From contig JAMPIV010011352.1 of NCBI GenBank assembly GCA_024509875.1, positions 82,828-146,827 of the forward strand: a stretch of 64,000 bases of DNA, written 5' to 3'. Source of the DNA: Oreohelix idahoensis. Taxonomy: Eukaryota > Mollusca > Gastropoda > Stylommatophora > Oreohelicidae. This document shows, in pieces, positions 34,552 to 46,303 of the stretch; the first letter of the stretch is position 1; each line of letters starts with the position of its first letter. The notes beneath the pieces were generated by a model. That model was not told the origin of the DNA and did no database searches. It worked only from the letters and a program-made list of their open reading frames with translations. Position numbers and translations under genes: made by a program.

Positions 34552-35335
34552 GATATTATATTGGATACCACTCCAGAAGAGATGAGGAAGGCACAGGCTG
34601 GGGATAAAACACTCAAGCCTTGTTTCAGAAAATTGTCAACTTGTCATACAACTCCAGGCAAGGGAGATTTTTACATGAAAAAACAAGTTGATGTATAGGA
34701 AGACTGGAGCTAGATCCAAAGGTCAGGGACAGCTGGTACTTCCTAAAAGATATAGGGCAGACTTAATAAGGAGCCTACATGTGAAACCAGATGGGGACCA
34801 TGAGAAGATAGGTACCATCATTCAAAAGGTGGCTCACAATTATTATTGGCCCAAAGCAAGATGGGACATTGAGAATTTTGTAGAAAGGTGTAGCATAGCA
34901 CATGAGGGAACACCCACAAGTGGGAACATGGATCAGGACCTGGACACGCCACGGGGCAAAATTAGGCCTGATAATAAAAAGAAAAATAGATTTGATAAAG
35001 TGGACCAAATGGAATGGGAAGCCCCTTTTCACGGACAAGCTTCACTTAACTGTTTTACAATGGCCACTATGCGGAGAGTGCAAAAAGATGTCTTACCCCA
35101 GGATAAGCCGACAATCCCTCAATCGGACTTAAACAAACTGGAGGAAGAGGATGTAGAGAGGAAATCTCTCATCAAGAATTTTAAGTGGGGACACAACCCC
35201 AAGAGAAAAATTGGAAGCGGTCGTTTTGTGCATGAAAATTCTGAGAAGAAAAATCATCACTATAAAGCTTCGAGTGGAAGAGACCATACCGGTGCATGGA
35301 CAAATAGGTCCACAAAATTAAAGGTCCATATGTAG
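34552..35335 (+). pseudogene. B-inner integrase zinc domain and altered core segment
   Basis: After the gag stop the frame goes on with PEEMRKAQAGDKTLKPC and, after a frameshift near 34680, with QLVLPKRYRADLI and a zinc domain: HVKPDGDH, YYWP and only one of two Cys (CSIA instead of CxxC). From about 34901 comes a Lys/Asn/Asp-rich segment of 140 residues with KKKNRFDKVD, PFHGQAS and MATMRR. It takes the place of the D,D35E core and contains neither the DNG nor the VE motif. Thirty-one residues around KVD...MAT align without gaps to element A, with 13 identities. The open frame ends at 35335, one base out of register with the integrase end. Confidence 0.75.
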
Positions 35336-35661
35336 CTTTGTTAAGAACGTGGACTGATGAAAAGGCAGAGGAAAACATTACATCTTCATACCAATATGTG
35401 AATGAGCTGACCACTCGTTTAAAAACTGGCTGGAAACTTGCCAATGAAAATTTGAAACAAGCCAGGAAGAAACATGCTGCCTATTATAACAGGAAGGCGA
35501 AAGACAGAAATTTGGCTGTGGGAGAGAAAGTACTGCTTCTTTTGCCCGGGAGTCAGAATAAGTTACAAATTGGATGGCAGGGTCCATATACAGTTCTAGA
35601 GAAGGTGTCTAGAACAAATTATAAGATAGATAAGAAGGGAAAGAAAAAATCTATCATGTGA
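35320..35661 (+). pseudogene. B-inner integrase C-terminal (GPY/F) domain
   Basis: Starts KGPYVALLRTWTDEKAEENI, which matches KGPLEALLQSLTDEKADETV of element C, so the integrase resumes exactly after the altered core. The GPY/F module follows: GEKVLLLLPGSQNKLQIGWQ, then GPYTVLEKVSRTNYKI. The frame is lost at KGKKK by a one-base deletion relative to B-outer, which goes on with IYHVNLLKKYLE. The domain binds chromatin or DNA in active integrases. Confidence 0.85.
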
Positions 35662-35699
35662 ATCTCCTGAAGAAATATTTGGAAAGAGAACATCAGGAA

Positions 35700-36416
35700 G
35701 AGACACACTTGTTGACTTGTCCATCGCCATGGAGATGAAAAAGGAACCACTTTCATCATTTGAATATCCATTACACCCCTGTGAGACAGCAGCACAGGTG
35801 AAAATCAGTACACATTTAACGAAAACTCAGAAAGAGAGAGTGCAACAGGTTCTAAATAATCATGCAGAGGTGTTAACAGACCGACCAGGGCATACAAACC
35901 TATTGGAATATGATATGAAACTGATAGACCCCCACACCTGTCTGTATGAAACCATATTCGATTCCGTTTGCTAAGGAGAAAGCTTTGAAGGAAGAGATAG
36001 ACTATCTGTTGAAGGAAGGAATTATTTCGCACAGTGAATCTTCGTATAGTTCCGGTGTTGTACTCTTAAGGAAGCCCTCTGGAGAACATAGACTCTGTAT
36101 AGATTACAGGAGACTGAATGCTATTACAGAAGGACAGGTGGATCCATTGCCGGATACAAATCAGCTGTTTGCCAGACTAAATAAAGCTAAATATTTCTCA
36201 AAAGTGGATCTGAGTAAAGGATACTATCAGATTCCAGTAAAGCCTGAGGTTAGACCATACCTAGCTTTTAGTACCTCAGAAGGACACTATGAGTTTAATA
36301 GATTGCCATTTGGATTGAAGAATGCGCCTAGTGTCTTCTCTAGAATGATGAGAAAATTGTTGGATGTAAACATTTCGGAGGAACGTAATGAATCCCTGAG
36401 TTGCCTCTTTGATTGA
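35700..36416 (+). pseudogene. B-inner reverse transcriptase, N-terminal half, no YxDD
   Basis: Directly after integrase: HLTKTQKERVQQVLNNHAEV, LTDRPGHTNLLEYDMKL; then, after a one-base frameshift at about 35940, KPYSIPFAKEKALKEEIDYL, LCIDYRRLNAI, SKVDLSKGYYQIPV and LPFGLKNAPSVFSRMMRKLL. The next motif should be YxDD; instead the frame runs through NISEERNESLS and stops at 36414-36416. Sequence matching the far side of the deletion, in element A too, follows. The fingers and part of the palm are present, but two catalytic Asp are absent, so no polymerase activity is possible. Confidence 0.85.
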
Positions 36417-36826
36417 GGATATTCCGAATGTTTACATACAGGATAATAAGAAGATTATGGGATCCACTACGAAAACTCTGCTATCACCAGGTATATGTTA
36501 TCTCCTCATAACGTACATTTTGAGGGAAATATAATGTTCTCTGGACATGTCATTGCGCAAACTCAGAGAAGAGAAATGGTGAATACGGGTTGCGAAGCAG
36601 CATTAAGACAAGCACTCACACTTGCGGCTGTTCAGTAACATAACCGAAATATATTATTGGTTGTAGAAGTCTGAGGCAGATTTCATGAGTAGTGCCTACT
36701 CTGAATGGACCCAACTACATAAAACCATGATAGCACCACAGCAGAGTAAAGTCAAGTTGACTTACATTTATCTATGTGTATATAGAATAAAGGACTGACA
36801 TGGGATGTCTGTTTTAAGAGGGGAGG
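36417..36826 (+). other. B-inner region after reverse transcriptase, with polypurine tract
   Basis: Degenerate sequence with stops in all frames. Parts resemble element A at 45560-45790 (TCTRGACATGTCA, CAGACTCAGAGAAGAGAAATGG, GCAGCATTAAGACAAGCA). A continues into RNase H; B does not. It ends with AAGAGGGGAGG (36816-36826), the plus-strand primer, next to LTR3. Confidence 0.7.
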
Positions 36827-39209
36827 TGTCGTGAAATATTCTAATCCACATATATAAATTATCAGGTTAATATAAAGCCTAACAAATAAATCTAATAAAG
36901 AAAAGAGCAATGGTAAAATAACAGTGCTGTCACAAAGAATGTACTCGAAATCCCCCTTTGTTTTATGCTTCGTCTGCAAATTGTAACGTTTCCACGTTAA
37001 ATATAAGCCACTGCATAAATACAAGCGTTTCCACAACACATTAAAACGGGTATTGCATTTCTAAGAAAAACATTGAGAGGCACACTGCGTAATGACCTAA
37101 ATTAATCCTAACATTAATTATAATACGTTACCAAAACGAACGAACAGATGGACTCAAAAAGGATAGAGAGAAGGGAGAGGCAGAAAGCCGAACACGTGGA
37201 ACACTAAACACGCGTCGCGCGATACACAATTGCTGCCATCACGCGTGTAAGGCCACATGCACTAACTTTTTTTCAGACGGACAGTGATAAAAACACTAAC
37301 CTTCCCAGAGTTAGGTTTTAAAAAACCTGGAAAACGCTTATTAGAAAAGATAACATTAGATGGTTTACGTTTGAAAACATTACAGTACCCAGACAGCACA
37401 TCTTCGAAACAGGAGGTAGAAGAAATTGCATATTTTGAACGCAGCCACTTAGCTCTTTTAAATTTGTATATTTGGGTTCCTTAGGGCTTGCTGACAAAGA
37501 ATATGTAAAACGTTACGCAAATAGTCTAGGAATTACCAAATTATAACCAAAATAAAATAGTGGGGATGCCTGACAGCATGAAATCATTTCTGCTCATAAA
37601 AATTTTTTTTAACGTGTTTGAAAAAAACCTTACGTACGGAAATAGCCTACCATGTTAACTCCAAATTGATTGGAGCGCAACAAATATAAGACTAAACACG
37701 ATTGGTCGGACTATAAATACTATCTTTCGTTGTCAGGGGAAACGGGGGAGGAGTATTTTTTGAAAAGATGTGTGGACAGGGTTTCATTGGTTAGAGCTGC
37801 GAATATACACAATTCAGAGCGTTAGTTCGAGACCACTAGTTCAAATAAGCTTGATGAAGCAACAGTGCGTTGAAGCCAGCTCATATTTTTGCTAAATAAA
37901 AGCCTGGAACATAAGCAGATGGGAATTTGTGCCAGTATTTGTGCCAGAATTCATTGCTAGTCAACGTATCTGTGTATTTCCATGAATTGTGGTAGGTTTG
38001 AAATATTCAATATCTTTTAATGAAAATTGAATGTAAATTGTTAATTTATGCCTGTATATATGTGTAGTTCAGTAGCGAACATGAGGAAAAGCCTATAATG
38101 CTCCAGCCTGAACAGAAGGTGTCGGAGGAAAGTAAAACGGCATGGAATGGCCAAACAGTACACTGACACCTAGATTATTGATTAGACAGAAATAATGCTG
38201 GAATTGCAGAGGCGTAGTAACCATTAGGGAGGGAAATACTGGTATAAAGTATTTCAGATGAAGCTGACAGTTGGCCTAACGCTCTGAACTCAATGTTTGT
38301 GATGTATTGTGCTCAGTGTAGAACTAGAGTATCAATTAGTTATGAAGTAGAAGGTACATCCTTCTTGTTTTCAGGGACCGTGGTCTTGACGTTATTGAGC
38401 AGCACCTGGTCAGAGCTTTGCTGAATCCAGAGTCGGACAGCATACTCCTTGGTCCATTTAGCTATCAGTGAGGTGTCTCCAGAGCCCAGGGGAGAAATCG
38501 AGCAGAGGAGTCTTTTCCTGCCGCCATCACGCAAGATAAGCTGATGTGGCCAGCTGAGCTCAACATTTTGTACCCCCATCTTAATATGACAGTGTAAAAT
38601 ATAATTAAGAGGGGAATTTAATTGTTTTAATATCAGGAACTGAGAACATCTCCAATACTAGTTCCAATAAAGACAAACTATTGAAGTCATGATGACAAAT
38701 ACCAACAGAGCTTGAACAAAACAAAACCAGTATTACCTCATATTACTACTACACAACTGACACACATAGGATACTATTAAAAATATATGTCACTACAAGA
38801 TTCATATTGAGAAATTCTGTACATATAACTTGTAATTAAAATTGATTGTGATTCCTGGTTCCCTTTGTATTTGAATCAGGACACGTATACATTCATGACA
38901 GCACTGAATACATATTGTTATTTGAAAAGTTATCAGTGACTCCTTTAAGATATCCTCGTAGAGTGTTTTATGTATGTGAGTGTCACAGTGTTGTCAAGTG
39001 TGGTGGAATAAATTAAATTGTTTATCTGTCTGTTGTTGTTATGACTTACACTTCATCATACACATACCCTAGACATATAACGTAGTCATCACACTATTCC
39101 AGAATAATTCTGACTGAGGTATACATATGTGGCAGCAAGTAAGGTTATATATAATACACTACTCTTATTAGATATATATACCTTCACAGCTGATCTCAGT
39201 CAGTACACT
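36827..39209 (+). repeat. LTR3: 3' LTR of B-inner, lacking its last 40 bp
   Basis: Closest to LTR2. It ends abruptly at CAGTCAGTACACT, where LTR2 goes on for 40 bp to CACCACA. Confidence 0.88.
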
Positions 39210-39429
39210 GTTGTTGTTTTGACTTACACTTCATCATACACATACCCTAGACATATAACGTAGTCATCACACTATTCCAGAATAATTCTGACTGAGGTAT
39301 ACATATGTGGCAGCAAGTAAGGTTATATATAATACACTACTCTTATTAGATATATATATACCTTCACAGCTGATCTCAGTCAGTACACTAAGTCCCCTAT
39401 AAATATTTATAACATCCCACTTCACCACA
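39210..39429 (+). repeat. Remainder of LTR1 (5' LTR of B-outer)
   Basis: Starts GTTGTTGTTTTGAC and ends CTTCACCACA. With LTR3 before it, it looks like a 177-bp tandem duplication; it is better explained as the distal end of the LTR that B-inner split. Confidence 0.78.
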
Positions 39430-39632
39430 TATATTGGGGTCTCGCTCTTGGGATTTTGAATCTTTACCTATTAAAAATATTGGGGGTAATTCACTTCAGG
39501 GAAATAAGAATTAAAAGGTATCCTTGGGTGGAATTAAATAAGGTTGAGCTCTCGGTGCCTGTGTTGTCCATTAGATATATATTTAGAGATTGAATTGTTG
39601 GTTAGACATTGTATAAATTTACCTGATAGACA

Positions 39633-40570
39633 ATGGCGGACCTGGCCAAATTTCGATCTGCTGCTGTTCAGACTGCAAAAGAGTTAGGATTAGATGGGCA
39701 AGTTATGGTTGCCTATGTCACTACGGAATGTGACAAATTTATTGAACGCGAAGAAAGAAGGTTTGAAGCCGAAAGAAAGTTAGAGGCTGAAAAAGAAATT
39801 AAGAGGTTGCAGATTGAGGCTGAGGCTAAGAAATTGGAGGCAGAAGAAGAAAGAGACAAGAAGATTGAGCTGCAGAAAGGGAAGAGAGGAAATTAGCTGC
39901 AGAAAGGGAAGCAGAAGATAAAAGATTACAAAGGGAACATGAGTTACGACTAAGGGAGTTTGAGTTTCAAGGCCATGCTCCTGAAAATGGTGCCAGTCCC
40001 TTTGCCTCTGATGCCACTGCTAGCCAAGGAGCCTCAACCTCAGCTATGAATTTTCATTTAGATCATTTTGTTGAGAAAGACGATGATATAGAGAGCTACC
40101 TAAATAGGTATGAACTATTAGCTACCACGTATGGGTTAGAGAGAGAAAGGTGGAGCTTAAAGTTATCTCAGGGACTTCGTGGGGCAGCTTATGAAGTTTT
40201 TGCAAAAATGAGCAGAGGTGATCAGGAAAATTATGACATGCTAAAGCAGGCTCTTTTGTTAAGATATGAAAAGAATGCAGAATTTTATAGGAAAAAATTT
40301 AGGAATGCTAAACTACTGTCAGGTGAAACCTATCACCAGTTTTCTGCACGAATAGAGACATACTTGGAGAAATGGACTTCTCTGGGGAAAACCCAAGATC
40401 TTAAGGAAATGGTCCTTATAGAGCAATTAAGAGAGTCCATGGCTCCAGACCTGAGAAAGTTTCTCATGGAACAAGGTGCAGAGAGGCTGGGTGAGTTGCT
40501 AAATGTTGCTGAAAGGTATCAAGCAGCTCAAGCAGAGGTAACAGGTAATAAAAAAGAAACAAGTGGATAA
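39633..40570 (+). pseudogene. B-outer gag, frameshifted
   Basis: ATG and the first 80 codons equal B-inner. The coiled coil is shorter: most of the 9-residue units are missing, and the frame is lost in this repeat (39840-39900). It resumes at about 39895 in another frame with the capsid (DHFVEKDDDI..., HQFSARIE..., LRKFLMEQG). A second break at an A run (40550) shifts to the frame of the next entry. The repeat region is where the copies differ most. Confidence 0.87.
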
Positions 40571-41411
40571 CTTTAGGGCACCACAGAACTTTAATAAATT
40601 TGATCCTAGGGATCAAAACAAAGGTAAGCACCAGTTTGATAGGCCACGGTATGAAAATAAAAATAAATTCCCACAATTCGATGAAAGGAAATATGATGAA
40701 AGAAAATCTTTCAACCAAGGAAAAAGGTGGTGTAAGAATTGTCAGATGGACAATCATGACACTGACCGTTGCAGAAGGAAACCTGTGTATATGGCAACCC
40801 TTCAGGTCAGGTCGACCTCAAGACAGGAGGAGGATATTCTGTTGGATACCACTCCAGAAGAGATGAGGAAGGCACAGGCTGGGGATAAAACACTCAAGCC
40901 TTGTTACAGAAAATTGTCAACTTGTCATACAACTCCAGGCAAGGGAGATTTTTACATGAAAAACAAGTTGATGTATAGGAAGACTGGAGCTAGATCCAAA
41001 GGTCAGGGACAGCTGGTACTTCCTAAAAGATATAGGGCAGACTTAATAAGGAACCTACATGTGAAACCAGATGGGGACCATGAGAAGATAGGTACCATCA
41101 TTCAAAAGGTGGCTCACAATTATTATTGGCCCAAAGCAAGATGGGACATTGAGAATTTTGTAGAAAGGTGTAGCATAGCACATGAGGGAACACCCACAAG
41201 TGGGAACATGGATCAGGACCTGGACACGCCACGGGGCAAAATTAGGCCTGATAATAAAAAGAAAAATAGATTTGATAAAGTGGACCAAATGGAATGGGAA
41301 GCCCCTTTTCACGGACAAGCTTCACTTAACTGTTTTACAATGGCCACTATGCGGAGAGTGCAAAAAGATGTCTTACCCCAGGATAAGCGAAAATCCCTCA
41401 ATCGGACTTAA
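40563..41411 (+). pseudogene. B-outer gag end, fused to integrase zinc domain and altered core
   Basis: One 282-codon frame runs from the Asn/Lys-rich gag tail through the CCHC knuckle (CKNCQMDNHDTDRC) into KPVYMATLQV, PEEMRKAQAG, the zinc domain (HVKPDGDH...CSIA) and the first half of the altered core, to a frameshift at about 41390. It shows that gag and pol were a single frame in this family and that protease was lost without breaking the frame. The TAG after gag in B-inner is a private mutation. Confidence 0.85.
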
Positions 41412-41598
41412 ACAAACTGGAGGAAGAGGATGTAGAGAGGAAATCTCTCATCAAGAATTTTAAGTGGGGAGAAAGCCCCAAAAGAAAAATTGGTAGCGGT
41501 CGTTTTGTGAATGATAATTCTGGGAGGAAAAATCATCACTATAGAGCTTCGAGTGGAAGAGACCATACCGGTGCATGGACAAATAGGTCCACAAAATT

Positions 41599-42045
41599 AA
41601 AGGTCCATATGTAGCTTTGTTAAGAACGTGGACTGATGAAAAGGCAGAGGAAAACATTACATCTTCATACCAATATGTGAATGAGCTGACCACTCGTTTA
41701 AAAACTGGCTGGAAACTTGCCAATGAAAATTTGAAACAAGCCAGGAAGAAACATGCTGCCTATTATAACAGGAAGGCGAAAGACAGAAATTTGGCTGTGG
41801 GAGAGAAAGTACTGCTTCTTTTGCCCGGGAGTCAGAATAAGTTACAAATTGGATGGCAGGGTCCATATACAGTTTTAGAGAAGGTGTCTAGAACAAATTA
41901 TAAGATAGATAAGAAGGGGAAAGAAAAAATCTATCATGTGAATCTCCTGAAGAAATATTTGGAAAGAGAACCTCAGGAAGAGACACACTTGTTGACCTTG
42001 TCCATCGCCATGGAGATGAAAAAAGGAACCACTTTCATCATTTGA
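41599..42045 (+). pseudogene. B-outer integrase C-terminal (GPY/F) domain
   Basis: From KGPYVALL to IYHVNLLKKYLEREPQEETH; more complete than in B-inner. It contains GEKVLLLLPGSQNKLQIGWQ and GPYTVLEKV. The frame is lost at an A run (42020) shortly before reverse transcriptase. Confidence 0.87.
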
Positions 42046-42079
42046 ATATCCATTACACCCCTGTGAGACAGCAGCACAG

Positions 42080-42698
42080 GTGAAAATCAGTACACATTTA
42101 ACGAAAACTCAGAAAGAGAGAGTGCAACAGGTTCTAAATAATCATGCAGAGGTGTTAACAGACCGACCAGGGCATACAAACCTATTGGAATATGATATGA
42201 AACTGATAGACCCCACACCTGCCTGTATGAAACCATATTCGATTCCGTTTGCTAAGGAGAAAGCTTTGAAGGAAGAGATAGACTATCTGTTGAAGGAAGG
42301 AATTATTTCGCACAGTGAATCTTCGTATAGTTCCGGTGTTGTACTCTTAAGGAAGCCCTCTGGAGAACATAGACTCTGTATAGATTACAGGAGACTGAAT
42401 GCTATTACAGAAGGACAGGTGGATCCATTTGCCGGATACAAATCAGCTGTTTGCCAGACTAAATAAAGCTAAATATTTCTCAAAAGTGGATCTGAGTAAA
42501 GGATACTATCAGATTCCAGTGAAGCCTGAGGTTAGACCATACCTAGCTTTTAGTACCTCAGAAGGACACTATGAGTTTAATAGATTGCCATTTGGATTGA
42601 AGAATGCGCCTAGTGTCTTCTCTAGAATGATGAGAAAATTGTTGGATGTAAACATTTCGGAGGAACGTAATGAATCCCTGAGTTGCCTCTTTGATTGA
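42080..42698 (+). pseudogene. B-outer reverse transcriptase, N-terminal half, no YxDD
   Basis: The same motifs as in B-inner: LTDRPGHTNLLEYD, IPFAKEKALKEEI, LCIDYRRLNAI; then a frameshift at a T run (42427) and SKVDLSKGYYQIPV, LPFGLKNAPSVF, MRKLLDVNISEE and the same stop. Both B copies end at the same place, so the deletion of YxDD is a family trait. Confidence 0.87.
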
Positions 42699-43108
42699 GG
42701 ATATTCCGAATGTTTCATACAGGATAATAAGAAGATTATGGGATCCACTACGAAAACTCTGCTATCACCAGGTATATGTTATCTCCTCATAACGTACATT
42801 TTGAGGGAAATATAATGTTCTCTGGACATGTCATTGCGCAGACTCAGAGAAGAGAAATGGTGAATACGGGTTTGCGACGCAGCATTAAGACAAGCACTCA
42901 CACTTGCGGCTGTTCAGTAACATAACCGAAATATATTATTGGTTGTAGAAGTCTGAGGCAGATTTCATGAGTAGTGCCTACTCTGAATGGACCCAACTAC
43001 ATAAAACCATGATAGCACCACAGCAGAGTAAAGTCAAGTTGACTTACATTTATCTATGTGCATATAGAATAAAGGACTGACATGGGATGTCTGTTTTAAG
43101 AGGGGAGG
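42699..43108 (+). other. B-outer region after reverse transcriptase, with polypurine tract
   Basis: Nearly the same as 36417-36826. No RNase H motif. Ends AAGAGGGGAGG before LTR4. Confidence 0.7.
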
Positions 43109-45547
43109 TGTCGTGAAATATTCTAATCCACATATATAAATTATCAGGTAAATATAAAGCCTAACAAATAAATTCTAATAAAGAAAAGAGCAATGGTAAA
43201 ATAACAGTGCTGTCACAAAGAATGTACTCGAAATCCCCCTTTGTTTTATGCTTCGTCTGCAAATTGGAACGTTTCCACGTTAAATATAAGCCACTGCATA
43301 AATACAAGCGTTTCCACAACACATTAAAACGGGTATTGCATTTCTAAGAAAAACATTGAGAGGCACACTGCGTAATGACCTAAATTAAGCCTAACATTAA
43401 TTATACTACGTTACAAAAACGAACGAACAGATGGACTCAAATAGAAAGAAGGGAGGGCTGAAAATCAGGAACGCATGCAACACGAAACACGTGTCTCGCT
43501 ATTAATGCCACCCCCAACAAGCGTAACGCGATATACAATTACTACTATCACGCGTGTAAGGCCACATGCACTAACTTTTTTCAGACGGACAGTGATAAAA
43601 ACACTAACCTTCCCAGAGTTAGGTTTTTAAAATCTTGAAAAACGCTTATTAGAAAAGATAACATTAGATGGGTTTACGTTTGAAAACATTACAGTACCCA
43701 GACAGCACATCTTCGAAACAGGAGGTAGAAGAAATTGCATATTTTGACGCAGCCACTTAGCTCTTTTAAATTTGTATATTTGGGTTCCTTAGGGCTTGCT
43801 GACAAAGAATATGTAAAACGTTACGCAAATAGTCTAGGAATTACCAAATTATAACCAAAATAAAATAGTGGGGATGCCTGACAGCATGAAATCATTTCTG
43901 CTCATAAAATTTTTTTTATAACGTGTTTGAAAAAACCTTACGTTACGGAAATAGCCTACCATGTTAACTCCTAATTGATTGGAGCGCAACAAATATAAGA
44001 CTAAACACGATTGGTCGGGCTATAAATACTATCTTGCGTTGTTATGGGAAACGAATAGAAGGGGGTACTTTTTTGAAAAGATGTGGAGACGTGGTTTCAT
44101 TGGGTAGAGCTGCGAATATACTTGATTCAGAGCGTCTGTTCATTGCCACATCTTGTAATAAACCTACTAAGAAGCAGTGCGTTGAGCACCAGTGTATATT
44201 TTATATATAAAGCCTGGGACATCGGCAGATCGGAGTTGTGCTATATCCATTGCCAGTCAACGAAACTGTTTATTATTCTATGAATTGTGGTAAGCTTGAA
44301 ATATTCAATATCTTTTAATGAAAATTGAATGTAAATTGTTAATTTATGCCTGTATATATGTGTAGTTCAGTAGCGAACATGATGTAAAGCCTATAATGCT
44401 CCAGCCTGAACAGAAGGTGTCGGAGGAAAGTAAAACTGCATGGAATGGCCAAACAGTACACTGACACCTAGATTATTGATTAGACAGAAATAATGCTGGA
44501 ATTGCAGAGGCGTAGTAACCATTAGGGAGGGAAATACTGGTATAAAGTATTTCAGATGAAGCTGACAGTTGGCCTAACGCTCTGAACTCAATGTTTGTGA
44601 TGTATTGTGCTCAGTGTAGAACTAGAGTATCAATTAGTTATGAAGTAGAAGGTACATCCTTCTTGTTTTCAGGGACTGTGGTCTTAACGTTATTGAGCAG
44701 CACCTGGTCAGAGCTTTGCTGAATCCAGAGTCGGACAGCATACTCCTTGGTCCATTTAGCTATCAGTGAGGTGTCTCCAGAGCCCAGGGGAGAAATCGAG
44801 CAGAGGAGTCCTTTCCTGCCGCCATCACGCAAGATAAGCTGATGTGGCCAGCTGAGCTCAACATTATGTACCCCCATCTTAAAATGACAGTGTAAAATAT
44901 AATTAAGAGGGGAATTTAATTGTTTTAATATCAGGAACTGAGAACATCTCCAATACTAGTTCCAATAAAGACAAACTATTGAAGTCATGATGACAAATAC
45001 CAACCGAGCTTGAACAAAACAAAACCAGTATTACCTCATATTACTACTACACAACTGACACACATAGGATACTTTTAATAATATGTGTCACTACAATATT
45101 CATATTGATAAATTCTGTACATATAACTTGTAATTAAAATTGATTGTGATTCCTGGTTCCCTTTGTATTTGAATCAGGACACATATACCTTCATGACAGC
45201 ACTGAATACATATTGTTATTTGAAAAGTTATCAGTGACTCCTTTAAGATATCCTCGTAGAGTGTTTTATGTATGTGAGTGTCACAGTGTTGTCAAGTGTA
45301 GTGGAATAAATTAAATTGTTTATCTGTCTGTTGTTGTTGTGACTTACACTTCATCATACACATACCCTAGACATATAACGTAGTCATCACACTATTCCAG
45401 AATAATTCTGACTGAGGTATACATATGTGGCAGCAAGTAAGGTTATATATAATACACTACTCTTATTAGATATATATACCTTCACAGCTGATCTCAGTCA
45501 GTACACTAAGTCCCCTATAAATATTTATAACATCCCACTTCACCACA
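43109..45547 (+). repeat. LTR4: 3' LTR of B-outer (2439 bp)
   Basis: Pairs with LTR1. TATAAATA at 44021; an antisense 79-codon frame at 44638-44877. The bases after it, CTATT, are the right-hand target duplication. Confidence 0.92.
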
Positions 45548-45552
45548 CTATT

Positions 45553-46303
45553 GCAACCTTGAGGAAATTCTAAGAACCTCTAGACATGTCAATGAACAGA
45601 CTCAGAGAAGAGAAATGGTGAATACTGATTGATAAGCAGCATTAAGACAAGCAGTAACACTTGCAGCTGTTCAGTAACATAACGGAAATAGATTCTTGGA
45701 TTGCAGAGGTTTGAGGCAACTTTCGTTAGTAGTGCCTACTTTGAATGACCCCACTGCAGAAATCCACGATCATACAAAAGCAGAGTAAAGCCTGTATTGA
45801 AATTATCTGATTTGAGTCAGGAATTTGTGGTAAGAACGGACGCTAGTAATGTGGGCTTGGAGGCCATTTTGTTATAAAGGTCCTCTTCACCAAATGGGGA
45901 ATTAAACCCAGTCGCTTATGCCAGTCGCAAATTAAACCGAGCGGAACAAAACTACTCAACAATTGAAAAAGAATGTCTTGCTTTAGTCTGGGCGATTAAG
46001 AAGTTCCAGATCTATTTATATGGTAGAACATTCGTGGTCCAATCAGATCATCAGCTTTTAATGTTCTTGGCACAGGCAAAACATGGAAATACCCGTTTGC
46101 TAAGGTGATCTTTACTTATTCAACCATACTCGTTCACCATTGAATACATTCCGGGTTCACAAAATGTTGGGGCAGACTTTTGAAGTAGACACCCTCCGGA
46201 ACAAACTCAGAATAATCATAAAGCTTAGTTGAGTTTAGTTGATCTAATGTGTATCACAGATTTTAAACTTGCACATGGGTGCATGTTCTTAACAGGGGGG
46301 ATG
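45553..46303 (+). pseudogene. Element A reverse transcriptase end and RNase H, with polypurine tract
   Basis: It continues the part cut at 28442. RNase H is easy to read from about 45820: VVRTDASNVGLEAILL, NPVAYASRKLNRAEQNYSTI, KECLALVWAIKKF and VVQSDHQLL, then TIEYIPGSQNVGADF, with an in-frame stop near 45878 and others. The Asp-Glu-Asp-Asp residues are recognisable. It ends in AACAGGGGGGATG (46291-46303) beside the 3' LTR. The polymerase thumb and YxDD are missing between the two parts. Confidence 0.85.

Larger units (their letters stand above)
30647..39209 (+). mobile_element. Element B-inner: second copy, inserted into the LTR of B-outer
   Basis: LTR2 (30647-33071), internal region (33072-36826), LTR3 (36827-39209, missing its last 40 bp). 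LTR2 and LTR3 resemble each other more than LTR1 or LTR4. It sits in LTR1 of B-outer. The expected right-hand target duplication (AGTGG) is absent, because about 70 bp spanning the end of LTR3, the duplication and 25 bp of LTR1 have been lost at 39209/39210. The internal region encodes an intact gag, an integrase without a catalytic core, and half a reverse transcriptase. Confidence 0.85.
28443..45547 (+). mobile_element. Element B-outer: Gmr1-like non-autonomous LTR element, split by B-inner
   Basis: Its own parts are the 5' LTR (28443-30646 plus 39210-39429), the internal region 39430-43108 and the 3' LTR 43109-45547. The 5' LTR is broken at 30646/39210 by B-inner. A perfect 5-bp duplication lies outside. 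LTR1 and LTR4 share distinctive stretches, such as the AGGAACGCATGCAACAC block near 28805 and 43470, which LTR2 and LTR3 lack. This shows that they are a pair and that the array is a nest, not a tandem multiplication. It lies inside the reverse transcriptase remnant of element A. Confidence 0.88.

Noticed and set aside
28443..45547. Tandem array LTR-int-LTR-int-LTR from unequal recombination
   Set aside because: LTR pairing (1 with 4, 2 with 3), a truncated LTR1 and its remainder after LTR3 fit a nested insertion better.
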